NCBI GenBank assembly: GCA_002633025.1
Contig: NMRB01000101.1
Coordinates: 438,428 to 502,427 of the forward strand
Reading direction: 5' to 3'
DNA: 64,000 bases
DNA from: Notospermus geniculatus
Taxonomy: Eukaryota > Nemertea > Pilidiophora > Heteronemertea > Lineidae
Shown: piece after piece, positions 21,244 through 32,251 of the stretch
Layout of the letters: each line of letters opens with the position of its first letter
Position numbering within the stretch: position 1 is the stretch's first letter
Notes under the pieces: generated by a model
Told to the model about the DNA's origin: nothing
Databases searched by the model: none
The model's input: only the letters and a program-made list of their open reading frames with translations
Program-made: the position numbers and the translations under genes

Positions 21244-22956
21244 ATGACCATGATGACGGCCTCTGAGGAGAAATCGCCGTCCATTGAAAACAAATACGAC
21301 GACGTGAGACAACAACAAAAACAACAACGCAGCCATCGATATCACTGTTCGTTGTGCGACAAACAGATCGCCAACTTGCCACGTCATTTGAGAGAATTCC
21401 ACAGATTCGATCGGCAGTCGTCACTCAGGTATTCCCTGCAAAGAAAGGCGCAAAACGAGAAGAAGATCAACAGTATCCTCAATCGTGTCATGCTCGATAA
21501 CGACTTGCATCAGTGTCCAGTTGAAGGATGCCATAGCCTCGTTAGACGCATTGACAAGCATCTTCTCGGCAGCAAGCATAAATTCAAACGATCTGATCCG
21601 CTCTACAGACACTACTGGAAGTTGGGTAAATACACAAAGGTCGCTTCACGGTCATCATCGTGTCGTAGCCATACTGACAGTCAAGGAGGAAACAACAAGG
21701 AGGAAGAAACCCGCCCGTCAAGCAGCACAAACAATGGTACATCTCCTCACGAATCGTCGGTTACTACTACCGGTACTATCAATGAAAATGGCATCGGTGC
21801 TGATTTCGTCAGTGAGATTACATCTTTCGGTCGGTGGCTACAAACGTTTGGCGGAGGCGAAAAAACCGAACGTCAGGCCAGTCAGATGGTAAAACAGGTG
21901 GAAAAGGCCACTGCCGTATACGGCCAAGATTTCCGAGCCGAACTGGTCTCTGAAAATTTACAAGAAATTGAGGTCAAATTCATTTCTCGTTTGCTCGAGA
22001 CCAAAACGGCCAGTACGGTGAAAACCTACTTGCTCGATTTCAAAAAATTTGTCGAGTACGGGAAACTTTTTCGTAAATACTGGCTGACCTCGGAAACTGT
22101 CGAACGCATCGTCAAACAAATTCAGATATGGAACTGCTCGTTGCAAAAGAAAATTTTGAAACGCTGCGCCGTAAAAAAGATCGAACATCGACAAGCGGCC
22201 GTAACGACAGATCACATCAAGCTGTACCTGAAACGTGAAAGGACAGTTACTGGCAAGAACATTTTACGCGACTACTGGTCCGATAAAGAAAACACTGGCG
22301 GCAGTGACGATGATGGCCGTTGTATCAGTCGTTTTCGTTACATCACAGCTCGAAACTATCTCATCATTCTGTTGAGTCTAAACAACGCAACTAGATCAGG
22401 CCCAATTATAAATTTGAAAATCAGTGACGTCCACTCAGCTCGTGAGAACGTTCATGACGATGACAGACACGTAATCAATGTTATTCAGCATAAAACGATG
22501 TCGCGTTACGGCGCGGCTCAGCTATCGTTGGATTGTCATCATTTCAAACTCCTGACAGTATTCGTCGAGAAAATTCGTCCTCTGATTCCAGTTTTTGAAG
22601 AGACGAAACACGGTGCTCCCACATCCAACGTCTTCCTTTCGTGGAACGGACGCCCTCTCAATCAAAGTGAAATTTCCAACGTTATTTCACGTGAATTTGC
22701 TGCCGCTTCAAACAAAAAGACTCGCACGAGTTGTACGGTCCTGAGAAAGTCTGTAGTTTCCACAATGTTACAATCAGACATTGGCATCAGCAACGAACAC
22801 GATTTGGCCACATTGATGAAACACTCCGACACGATGCAAAAAAGAACATACGACGTGCGATGTTCTGACCGGAACATGGCCAGAATGTCAAATTTAGTCT
22901 GGAAAATCATGACGGGAGAGCAGATTTCTCGTTACGATTTGAGTCGCCCGAAGTGA
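21244..22956 (+). CDS. Tyrosine recombinase with N-terminal zinc fingers
   Basis: 570 codons from ATG, intronless. The N-terminus has two C2H2-like fingers (CSLCDKQ...HLREFH near residues 35-57 and CPVEGC...HLLGSKH near 85-110). A Ser/Thr-rich linker and a helical core-binding-like region follow. The catalytic domain has the box-I arginine (NATRSGPIINLK, near residue 384), a box-II region with VLRKS where HxxR would be expected, the late histidine (LMKHSD, near 526) and the nucleophile tyrosine (KRTYDVR, near 537). These are lambda-integrase-type recombinases, as in Crypton elements and some large DNA viruses. No reverse transcriptase is nearby, so it is not a DIRS element. The leading His of HxxR is replaced, so activity is uncertain. 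Confidence 0.75.
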   Translation: MTMMTASEEKSPSIENKYDDVRQQQKQQRSHRYHCSLCDKQIANLPRHLREFHRFDRQSSLRYSLQRKAQNEKKINSILNRVMLDNDLHQCPVEGCHSLVRRIDKHLLGSKHKFKRSDPLYRHYWKLGKYTKVASRSSSCRSHTDSQGGNNKEEETRPSSSTNNGTSPHESSVTTTGTINENGIGADFVSEITSFGRWLQTFGGGEKTERQASQMVKQVEKATAVYGQDFRAELVSENLQEIEVKFISRLLETKTASTVKTYLLDFKKFVEYGKLFRKYWLTSETVERIVKQIQIWNCSLQKKILKRCAVKKIEHRQAAVTTDHIKLYLKRERTVTGKNILRDYWSDKENTGGSDDDGRCISRFRYITARNYLIILLSLNNATRSGPIINLKISDVHSARENVHDDDRHVINVIQHKTMSRYGAAQLSLDCHHFKLLTVFVEKIRPLIPVFEETKHGAPTSNVFLSWNGRPLNQSEISNVISREFAAASNKKTRTSCTVLRKSVVSTMLQSDIGISNEHDLATLMKHSDTMQKRTYDVRCSDRNMARMSNLVWKIMTGEQISRYDLSRPK

Positions 22957-23809
22957 AAGTGAATGTGCGGATATGGCGTTGTCTTCTTCGGTAAGATTCC
23001 CTGGAAAAAAGATGTAAGCCTTCCCGAAAAATGATGCAAATCCACTTTATACATAGGCCTAAACTTGGCATGATATTATGGTTACATTTTTTGGGCCACC
23101 CTATAGCACAAAAGCAAGGATACAGTGTACCAAACTATCGATTTATTTTTCTAGGTACGATAAGCAGCAATAGACATTATGGCCTACTTTTGGATGCAGT
23201 TGCGATACGGCAGTAGGCCGGCGGCGTGCAATTGACACTCTACTTATCTCGGTACGAATAAAAAAACTACGAGAAGAGTCAGCGAAGAGTCATTGAAAAT
23301 TCCAATATCAAAGCAACACAGTGCGTTTTCAACCACAATTACGGTGAATATAGTATACAATACTGCCGATGATAAACTGTACTCTTGATGAAGAGAACAA
23401 TGCCGACATACGCGAACATGGGACTCGGCCATGGCGCATATATAATAAGACAGGAGTGCGCTGATTGGTCATATGCTAAGCTGTATCTGAGCCCGGAATC
23501 AGAGTGGGAAAAGAATTTCGCGGGCGGGCGGGGAGAGGGAATCTCATCTGCACATTTTTTCACATTTAGGCTATGTTTCATAGACCCATGTAACCGAACA
23601 TCATCTTCAGTATTCTCCGAATGTCCGCTCAACTTCTGGCCGGGCTGAATACAGGCAGCGTCGCCGACCAGAACCACCACTAATCACTCCCCGAACAACA
23701 ATCGGTGCACAGCTTGGTGGGAGGAGAGGACGCGGGTAGTGTCGGGTATGGCCACATTGACCAGGGAGACGACCGTAGGCCTATAGACCAACATCAGTAT
23801 CGGAGGTAA
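22957..23809. other. Upstream region of the first IAP gene
   Basis: No coding region. A TATA-like atatataataa lies at about 23439, GC-rich ggcgggcgggg at 23521, and an upstream TAGGCCTA at 23776. It could be a promoter and 5' leader, but this is unproven. Confidence 0.3.
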
Positions 23810-26275
23810 ATGATAATGGAAGAAAAACAAGAGAACCGGCCGCCATCCTTGATCGAACTGCTCCAGCGAGACGTCATCTGTGATACGCCAACACGAGTGG
23901 TGGGAGATCAACTTGACCCGCCACCGAGTAGAGAACTGGCCTCACCTGGTCCAATACCATGGCGCCCGGGGAGATCAAAATATGTTCGCCTTGTGTCCAG
24001 TTATAACCGTTTGGCGTGTCTGAAGAACTCCTGGAATAAACAGGGTTATAATTTGAGCGAAATAGCTGATGCTGGGCTTTTCCACCCTGGGAGACCTGAC
24101 GACAACCTGGTGTGTTTTTACTGCGGTGTGATTGTGCCTGGCCTTCAGAAGCATGACGATCCGTGGATTGAGCACGCGATGAGAAGCCCTGACTGCGACT
24201 ACGTCAGGTTCAAAAAAGGACAACGCTATCTGAAGACCATCATAGACGTGTACTTTAATGGTGACACCGACGTTATACAGGCAGTGGAGGAAGCTGCCAG
24301 CAAAACTACAGTCAATGTAACTAACGAAGGAATATTTGCTGCAACCTCAAACATTAGTGCAGCTGCTTCCTCTGGGACAACTGGTTGCGGTGCAAATTCT
24401 GGGGCGCGAGGTTCGCATTATCGTCTGAATTCATCATCGCCCTCCAGCGGGTCCATTATTCAGATCAATGCTGCAGTGCCCAGGTCAACAGGACCCAAAT
24501 CTAAGTTCCGGAAACCAAGGGTACCTAAGAGACAAGTTCAAGCGAGGGAGATACGAGCGAGACTTGATTGTGAGTACGCACAGCTTATCATCAGACGAGG
24601 TTACTCTCCGGAACTTGTGGGTGCGGTCATCGCAGAGCAGCTCATCTTTAAAGGTGATGATTTCAAATCGTTGCCTGACATGCTTGCTGCGGTGATGGAC
24701 GCGCACGAAATGCGCGACGACTGCCTTGTCCAGTCTATGGAAAAGCTCCGAGGTACTTTCCTCAAAGAATTCAAGGAATTTCAGACACCAGTGTTGTCAA
24801 TTAAAGACGTGTGCCATGTCCCCGCTATCATAAGTAGCTGTCAACTTGCGAGATTAATCACACCGGAGTAACACTAACAGATGCAATATGATAGTCCTAA
24901 AACACAGGCATGGGTTTTCAATTTCAATTTTTTTTAGTTCAGGGTTGTGTGTAGGCCTATGGATGTACTAGTATTCGATGGATGAAGCTGTGGGAAGGTC
25001 TGTGTGAGTGGTGGATGCTATGGACAGGCCCGTAGCTAGCATAGGGGCAAATGCCCCCCCCCCCGGGCAATTGTGTGAATTTTTTTTTCTCAGGAAAATC
25101 AATTGCTGTTCATGTCTCAGCGTGCAGGGAGTAGACATCAGTCAGAAACATTAGTTGACCTCAGTGAGAAACTAAGTTATTGGCTGGCCCTAATGTTGTG
25201 TGGTCAAGTCCTTGCAGTCATTGAATGCCCTAACTGCCCCCTCATAACACAACCACTGCCCCGGAAATGGGTGGAAATTGCACCTCAGCGCTCGTTAATT
25301 CTTAAAATTTTGCCTGGGGCAGGTCCCCAGACCCCTGCAAAACCGGACCCTTTGGCGCTGGCGCGGCGTGCGTCGAAGCCCACATCCATTCAGCTCATTT
25401 GCTTAAAATGCCCCCCCCCCCCGTCAAAAAAGCTAGCTACGGCCCTGTATGATGGGGAGCGTGTTTATGCAGATTCATGTAAAAAGTAAATAGACAAAAA
25501 GTATTCTGTTCCCTCACCAAGAAGTAAGCACTAGAATACGTTTGGGTTGTAGCTAAGATACTTGGCCCTACAACATTTCAGATGACTCGGTCTCTTCCCA
25601 TTTCGCCGTCCAGAGGTTATCCATTTGATTCTCAAAATTTTAAAATTATCCATACATGTAATCATAAACATATCGGAGAGGCTTTATTCATGAAAAAATG
25701 CAAAGGAAAACAGAAGACATGACAAAAAGTACACTGACAAATTTATCGTCTGCTATAAAACTACGTCACTACCGGGTTTTAAATTTCTTAGAATGGAACA
25801 AATTGTCTGCATCGAGGCTGAGGCGGTTGACCTCAAAAGATGATGGCTTGTGGATTGTTTTTCCTCCAACTAAGGTAGGCCTAATTAAGTTTGACAACCG
25901 ACATGTGTCACCGCACACTCGCTGCATTCCAGCTAAATTCCAGCACTGTTGGTGGAGGATTTCGCCTGACTGTGTCCAGCATCACGCATCGTGTCTCGGC
26001 AACTTGCAGGGAATGAGGGCGGCGCAGTACTAGCACACACGGCGTCGTCAGTGTTTCACAGATTCGTCGACCGAGTCAAACGAGTTGAACAGAGAAAATG
26101 TGCAACTCCAAAAGAAGAACATATTGTGTACAGTTTGTATGGACGAGGAGCGGGACGTTTCATTCGTCCGGCCTGTGGTCACCTGGTTGTGTGTCACAAA
26201 TGTTCCCCACGCCTCAATAAATGCCCCATCTGCAGGAGTCGTATCTCAAAACCGGTCAAGGTAATACAGTACTGA
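23810..26275 (+). CDS. Inhibitor-of-apoptosis (BIR) protein with separate, damaged RING exon
   Basis: The first part (23810-24871, 353 codons to its stop) has one BIR domain at residues about 70-140 with the zinc ligands CFYC...H...C. A Ser-rich linker and a UBA-like helical segment (QAREIRARLDCEYAQLIIRRGY...) follow, the same type as in the 32252-33649 IAP. A RING-like exon, open from 25991 to 26275, follows after 1.1 kb behind a TTGCAG acceptor. It keeps CGHLVVCHKC...CPIC, but the first CxxC pair reads YSLY. The intervening DNA contains a transposon. It could be a two-exon gene or one broken by insertion. BIR/RING IAPs bind caspases or TRAFs and ubiquitinate targets. Loss of the first zinc pair should disable the RING. 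Confidence 0.65.
25025..25448. mobile_element. Terminal-inverted-repeat element between the IAP parts
   Basis: Begins caggcccgtagctagc and ends gctagctacggccctg, with poly-C tracts just inside both ends. About 424 bp with no transposase. This TIR type is a common non-autonomous DNA transposon end. Confidence 0.7.
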
Positions 26276-27713
26276 ACAATACAGTAGCCTACTGAAGGCT
26301 GAAGTCAAAAAAATGTGAAAAATTAGTTTCAGACTGAATAAATCAAACGCAGTGCAATGCAATGCTTGCAAAACTAGAAAAATGGTGATTCGTGAGAACA
26401 TTTTCTGATGATGTCATCTCGTTTGCTGATAACGATTAGTTCACTGTCTGCCCCGTAATCCAATTATAATTTGCCCGTCTAGGCCTATCATGTATAAATC
26501 TATTTCAATGCGAATTCTCCATTAGTAACTCGGACTTCAATAGTATCCAATTAACACGTTTTAAAAAAAGGTGTCTGTTCAGACTGCAATGCTGACTGAT
26601 CTCATTGCGCATTGAATTCGCTTTCAAGGCACCAGTGATACGGCAGTCTCCCACCAAGTAATCAGAGGGATTACGATACGGACAAACTTGACATTCGTCA
26701 GCGCTTTTTCTGGACTAGGGAAGCAGGGATCGTCAGATACCATCAGGTATGTTAAAATTCTAGCTATAGACATGGCCCGGAAATAACGAGACACCCGGTG
26801 TAATGTAGGCCTTCCTGTGGAATGTATTGACACCATCAGCAGACTGCCCCTTTAAATGTCACGGTTCAGTCAGAATATCGCCATCAGAAGACATCGGCTC
26901 TGGTTGGCCCAGTCATGAGGATGTTCATTAAGAAACTCAGCAAATATGTAGGCTTACATATGTATAAAACATGAACAGCTGCTTCGAGATCTAGGCATAC
27001 AATACCCCTAATTCACCGATCAAAATAATCCGAATCGCTGCCTACATCCCTGTGAAAAATCATAGCCATGATTCTAGGGTTATTTTCGCTCTAGAAATAA
27101 ATGAAATAACGTTAGAAAAAAGAAACTTCGGGCGCATTGATCGCAGCGCCACGTCGTGACGTTAGTACCGCGGGTACCTCATTGTATTCTTTTTTGGCCA
27201 TTCGAAAGAAGATTACGTCTAGATATTGGCAATAATGGTAAATCCAAAAAGTTTGCAACCCAAATGATCGAAGGACGAAGATTTAGAAAAGAGTGATTTT
27301 ATTGAGGCAATCGCCAGAAAAGTGGTCAAAATTCGTGTGCGCGGCCGGGCGTGACATCACGTCATTGGCGTCACAACGCAACAGATGCTTTCCCACGGCA
27401 AAAACGCATAAGGGAAACTTCGGAACTAAAACTTCAACTTCCATCGGTCTGCACATGCTCATCTGTTGAGGAGATACATGCCGTACTGTTTGCACAGATT
27501 ACGTCTACTGGTAATTAGCTACAAGATGAGGGGTCAATGTTATGTTAAACTCTCTGGCTTTCTCACAATCAGGGTTTCAAAATGGGATGCAACAAACAAC
27601 TTAGCAAATATAGACCCGCAATCAGTGGGCGACGTCTATAGGTCAGAGTAGGATTTTACTGTAGGGCCTAGATCGTTGCAGTCGATTGGGTATAGAGAGG
27701 TTAAGATTTTACT
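26276..27713. other. Gene-free interval
   Basis: No coding region supported. AT-rich, with tgacgtca-type words and TAGGCCTA at 26480. Probably host intergenic DNA. Confidence 0.4.
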
Positions 27714-27915
27714 CCGAGAACGAGAACGAGAACGTGGTGACTTTGTGGCATGCCTGTAACTTCTCTAACAGCAAGAATCGAGCTTTTAGAACGGTGTGTT
27801 CTTCATTGGAAGACATCCGCCACTGTTACTGTGAAAAACAATCTGAGTTACCTCCAGGTGGTTTTGTGATATAAGTCCCATTGTCTTGTCACCACGTTCT
27901 CGTTCTCGTTCTCGG
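27714..27915. mobile_element. MITE with 28-bp perfect terminal inverted repeats
   Basis: Begins ccgagaacgagaacgagaac and ends with the exact reverse complement. About 202 bp, noncoding. It abuts the Harbinger-type element that follows. Confidence 0.75.
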
Positions 27916-27919
27916 GGCA

Positions 27920-28561
27920 GGCCCATTTAGACGATCATAGTTTTGTTCAAATTTTCATCATACATTTGTATGACGATGTTCGGAGTTGTTCAAGGAACTT
28001 GTTTACACCATAGGACTTTTGTCCAAGGTTGTTCATGAATGTTTCGGAAAATTTGGAGGGAGATCACTTTACCATCATGGACTCTCACAGAAGGTTGCTC
28101 TCTATTGGAGCTGCAACCTACACTATCACATTAATTGTTCTGCGTAGGGTGAAAAGGAGATTGAGAGCACCACATGTGTGGGTTAAGCAATGGATCCAGA
28201 GGAGAGGGATTTGGGGGGCAAATCATTCACTTCTGAAGGAACAGAGGGCCGAAGACCAGTCATCCTACAAAAACTTTCGAAGGATGGATGTAGCATCCTT
28301 TGAGAAACTGCTAATAAAGGCCGTGACCCGAAATATCATGTGACCCAAAACTGTAATCTGATTGGTTAGAGCTTGAACAACCGTGAACATTTGTCCAAAT
28401 TAATGTGCATATTCGAACATCATCCAACATGTTCGCGCTTGTTCGCACTTGTTCGCAGATGTTCAAATTCCCATTTACACGGTCATACATTTGTCCACGA
28501 ACATCATCATACAAATGTATGATGAAAATTTGAACAAATGTATGATCGTCTAAATGGGCCC
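27920..28561 (+). mobile_element. PIF/Harbinger-type element remnant with transposase N-terminal fragment
   Basis: Inverted ends: gcccatttagacgatcata on the left and tatgatcgtctaaatgggc on the right, with a further inverted match (catcatacatttgtatga). Inside, the plus-strand open frame around 28100-28343 encodes RAPHVWVKQWIQRRG...NFRRMDVASFEKLL. This is the typical N-terminal region of Harbinger transposases (basic R/W segment, then FRM..F..LL). The catalytic part is absent. Confidence 0.7.
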
Positions 28562-28662
28562 TCTAATGTCTTCAGGCCAAACGCAGTCAAGGCACAGCTT
28601 CACGTCAGTGTTGGCGAGGCCAGCGCCCATGCTTTCTCCTGTAGCCTACGTCAACGACGTCA

Positions 28663-28789
28663 TTGATATATCCCAAAGTCTTTTCTAGAGTTTCAGATTG
28701 TAAAGTTCCACTTGAAAAAGACCCCGGTTGGGGTCGAAAATTCGTGAATTCTGGAGATTGACTTCTTGTTTATTTATTGATATATCCCA
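28663..28789 (+). mobile_element. Short retroposon-like insertion with 13-14 bp target-site duplication
   Basis: ttgatatatccca occurs at 28663 and 28777, flanking about 100 bp that contains cttgaaaaagacccc..ggggtcgaaaa. The long duplication suggests target-primed reverse transcription, as with Penelope-like or SINE elements. The hairpin motif matches those at 3228 and 55150. Confidence 0.5.
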
Positions 28790-29040
28790 CGTGGGATTTG
28801 TAAACTTTTTATTTGAGTAAAAATCTGGAATAAAGATAAAAGGCCGCTGTGATGCAATAACTCACCGCTATCGGGTGAAGTAAATCATCTCTTTGTAGAT
28901 CTGCAAGGTCACAACCGATCATCTATACTTGATGGGTTCTTCATTTTAGTGCCTGGTGCGATTTTACTTGGCATAGGGCCTATTACATTGCCATAACTCA
29001 TTTGAAATTTGACGAGAGTGTTTATTTTGCAGGTGTAAAA

Positions 29041-29783
29041 ATGGCATTCGTAACGGTTGTAGACGACAAGTGGTCGGACGACTTAGTCCAAGAGGAAGAC
29101 GACGTTGTGATAGAATCAGAGGAAATTGTTGACATAAAAGGTACGACTGTCTGAGAAACTTGTACTAACTTTCGACAATTCTTGCTTCGAACTCAGATAG
29201 CGGTGAATGCGAATCTGACGATAATGATGACGATTTTAACAGAATTTACTCTGAATTATCTTCAGGGGCTGATGCGACACCAACATCACCATCTTTTCCT
29301 CCACCGGTCACCCCACCCACCACAACACCAGCAGCGCCACAACGACCAATTCCTGCCCCCAGACGATCAAAAACGACGACATCAACGTCGGGTGCACATC
29401 CACATCGACCACGGATAATGTTTAATCAACATCATTACGTGCGGCAAATTGACATGAAAACATATTCTCCCCACACAATCAAACTCTTCCTCAGAAATGT
29501 CGATCCAAACGTGTGGCCGGCGTGCATCGCCAAATTATTTAACGACCTTTTAAACACCGACATAATGGGCGTGGTTTTTGTTTCGGTGGTCCCAGCAGCC
29601 GTGGGACGCACCAACAATGGATTCGTAATTTTGGGTGGTCCGTCGAAAGAACGTTTGCACGACAAAGTTGAAAATATCGTCAAAAACAAAGCTCTCGGCA
29701 GTAGCCTTAACGTTCAGTATGCGAATCAGCAGCGACTCAACGAGACCGAATTAGATATTTTAGAAAACGGAATTCGACAATAA
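29041..29783 (+). CDS. Unrecognised two-exon gene with acidic N-terminus
   Basis: Exon 1 runs from the ATG at 29041 to about 29141 (AAAG|GTACGA). The intron is short (about 56 bp) with a textbook branch site TACTAAC and a ...CTCAG acceptor. Exon 2 is open from about 29198 to 29783, and the frame is kept across the junction. The protein (about 228 aa) starts acidic (VQEEDDVVIESEE), then has a Pro/Thr-rich linker and a basic patch, and ends in a compact alpha/beta domain of about 120 aa (VRQIDMKTYSPHTIKLF...VVFVSVVPAAVG...). A polyadenylation signal follows at 29924. No family recognised. The spacing of intron elements makes splicing quite convincing. Confidence 0.6.
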
Positions 29784-29923
29784 GCCTACAGATATAGTGT
29801 CGCTGGATCCGCCGTCTCCACGAAGTGCACTTTGAACGGGGAAACCCGGGATTATCGATCGTCGACCCTGACGGCCAAATTGAGGTGTGCTGTGTAAATA
29901 TGATGCTGTGTAAATAGTATACG

Positions 29924-29929
29924 AATAAA
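29924..29929 (+). terminator. Polyadenylation signal
   Basis: AATAAA 141 bp after the stop of the 29041-29783 gene, in the same orientation. Confidence 0.45.
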
Positions 29930-30009
29930 CATTATCTTGGGCTTGCCGGCCAGGCCGCTCCTTTGAACGCAAAAAAATTTACTCCCAAAAAGTTCTTTAT
30001 CTAGTCTGG

Positions 30010-30231
30010 TTATTTGTCAGCAACTCTTTCTTCTTCTGTCACGGTCTGTGTGCTCAGGTTGTTTATAGCAACCATCATGGCGGACGCCGCTTGATGAAAT
30101 TCTGAAGATGCGACATAAAACGCGTCCCCCATAGCCTGTGGGAAGGGATACCATGACATCATGATTCTTTTACTGTCAGCGTCCAGAGTTACCATTAGGA
30201 GCCTGATCATAATTGGTAGATATTCTTCCAT
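30010..30231 (-). CDS. Unrecognised small protein (73 aa)
   Basis: 73 codons from ATG, convergent with the preceding gene. The composition looks coding: a hydrophobic N-terminal helix (YLPIMIRLLMVTL), a central WYPFPQAMGDAFY and a polar acidic tail. It could be a small structural protein. No family recognised. Confidence 0.4.
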   Translation of the reverse strand: MEEYLPIMIRLLMVTLDADSKRIMMSWYPFPQAMGDAFYVASSEFHQAASAMMVAINNLSTQTVTEEERVADK

Positions 30232-30628
30232 TTAACCTCCGCTGCACTACTTTTCAAGATGGTAACCTTCCAACGATACTAGAGAGTGTTGGTTGAACCT
30301 CGTTCCCAAGACCCTCTGGTGTCAAGGTTGCGAGACTGGTATGTATCAACTACGAGACGTCGAAGGATGACCAAGGTCTTTATTTGGACGCCAAGAATAC
30401 ATGCAGTTCTGCCCATGCAAGTAAACCGAAATAACTCCATTTTTGGGATAATTGAGATATCACGCTTGTTGACCGAATGAGTCGATAAGGCCACCATCTA
30501 GGAAGAATCATGCGCAACCTTTGTAGAATTTTTTGGGTAGACTAGAAAAAATCAACTTGTTTGTTTGAGTCTAACTGGACAAGGAGCGAAGCGCTCCCGC
30601 AGCAAACCCGTCTTTCTTGTATGATAAC

Positions 30629-32246
30629 TGAGCCCCTCAGGACAATAGTGGTCTAACTCGACTTTTGGTAGTTTTGAGAAAACGGCTGTCAAAGTCTAGA
30701 GGTCATAAAAAAATCAGGTGACCATGATTATCATCCTCATTGGTACAGTTTGAAACCTTGGAACATCCTTTGTCTTGGCCCCAAAAGCCATGATTTTGAT
30801 TTGAATATGTGTGTTCAAAATTTTGATCGATTTTCTTCCCACAATATTTGTGTATTTTATGAATTTGTGAGTTAGGCCACTCTTGCACTAAGCATTTTGG
30901 CATATGAACTATGAATTGAGTTGTACCAAGTCATGTAGTTCATCATAAAAATAACTTTAACGTCCTAAAATAAAAAGTGGGGTTGACCTTAGTAAGCTTT
31001 AGTGCAATAGTGGTCGAACTCCTTAAATCATTGGATAAAGACCAGTCTTGCACTGGCAGTTTTGCACAAATTGAAAGTGAAAATAAGTGGTGCCTAGGCC
31101 CGGTTGCACCAGTCATGCTCAAAATTGAGTTTGAGGTTGAGCTCAGCCGAGTAAGACTTAAAAGTTGAGTACGCCCCTTGTTGCACCAAATTCGACTGAG
31201 TAATACTCAGTTGAGTACTACTCAACAACACAAGAGCATAACTTCCTTCTACTCGAGGAAATGTTGCGATGTCGGCAAACCTTCTCACGTCGTCATTGGC
31301 AGAAAAATGAATATATTCATCCCGTCATCTTGTGTATGCCAAACATGTCGCCGATAACATTTTGGAACGCAGTTGCAAAGTACCGCAGTGACACGTATGC
31401 AACTGCAGAGCCGGCGGAGCAGCTGCATTCTTGTTAATACGATGCCGCAGTTCATTTTTCGATTTCGCCAGCTGTGTGCAATGCCTTTTTCCTTAGTTAT
31501 GAAACAGAACAACTGGATAAATTCTTCATCACGATAATATTCGCCCCCCCCCCCCACACACACACCCACGAGTGGGCTTTGGCTCTGATCAATCGCTGTG
31601 GCCTTAATTGGCTTTCTTGGTTATCAACTTCTTCCACATCAGCCACAGCATTCAAAAATAAAATAGCAAACCGGTCATACATTTATTAGAAAAAAAATGG
31701 TTTGTTGCAAAAACATGTTTTTTATATTACAAAACATGGTTCTTTTGTCTAAAAAGATGTTTTTTTTATATTTTGTATTTATTTAAAGAACCATAAAAAC
31801 ATAGTTTTTGTCAAAACAACCATGTTTTAATCAACGAACCAGGTTTTTTAATATAAAAAGCCATGTTTTTTTTTTTTTAAAAAACCCGGTTTTTCTAATA
31901 AACGGACAAACCTCCATTTTCGTGGATATGACGCTCTGTCGAGTTAAGTACGAAGTTGAGACGCCGTATTCCTTGCCTCAAATATTCAACGTTCTTGAGT
32001 ATGACTTTGAGCATGAGAATAGCTGGTGCAACGCAATTTGAGGTTGAGAATGACTTTGAGGTTAGCTTGAGCACGAAGTCGAACTTAAGTATGACTGGTG
32101 CAACCGGGCCATATTTCCTCAGTGGAACTAGATTCAGTATAGACCATTATTGCACGAAGAGATTTCTCACTCAGGATTCCCGCTATGGGTCTAACTCGAA
32201 AATTTACAGAAGTGGAGTTAGACCACTATTGTACTGAGGGGGCTCA
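30629..32246. mobile_element. Large terminal-inverted-repeat element with a second element nested inside
   Basis: The left end tgagcccctcaggacaatag and right end ctattgtactgagggggctca are inverted copies, continuing with tggtctaactc / gagttagacca. The span is about 1.6 kb with no transposase ORF. The right end stops only 5 bp before the stop codon of the convergent IAP gene, so insertion just missed that coding region. Confidence 0.7.
31097..32110. mobile_element. Nested element with ggcccggttgcaccag ends
   Basis: Starts ggcccggttgcaccagtcat and ends with its reverse complement (atgactggtgcaaccgggcc). Subterminal tgagtt/ctcaa-type repeats are seen on both sides. About 1.0 kb, lying wholly inside the 30629-32246 element, so it is the younger insertion. 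The middle (31690-31910) is an AT-rich array of catgtttttt-like words. Confidence 0.7.
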
Positions 32247-32251
32247 ACTCT

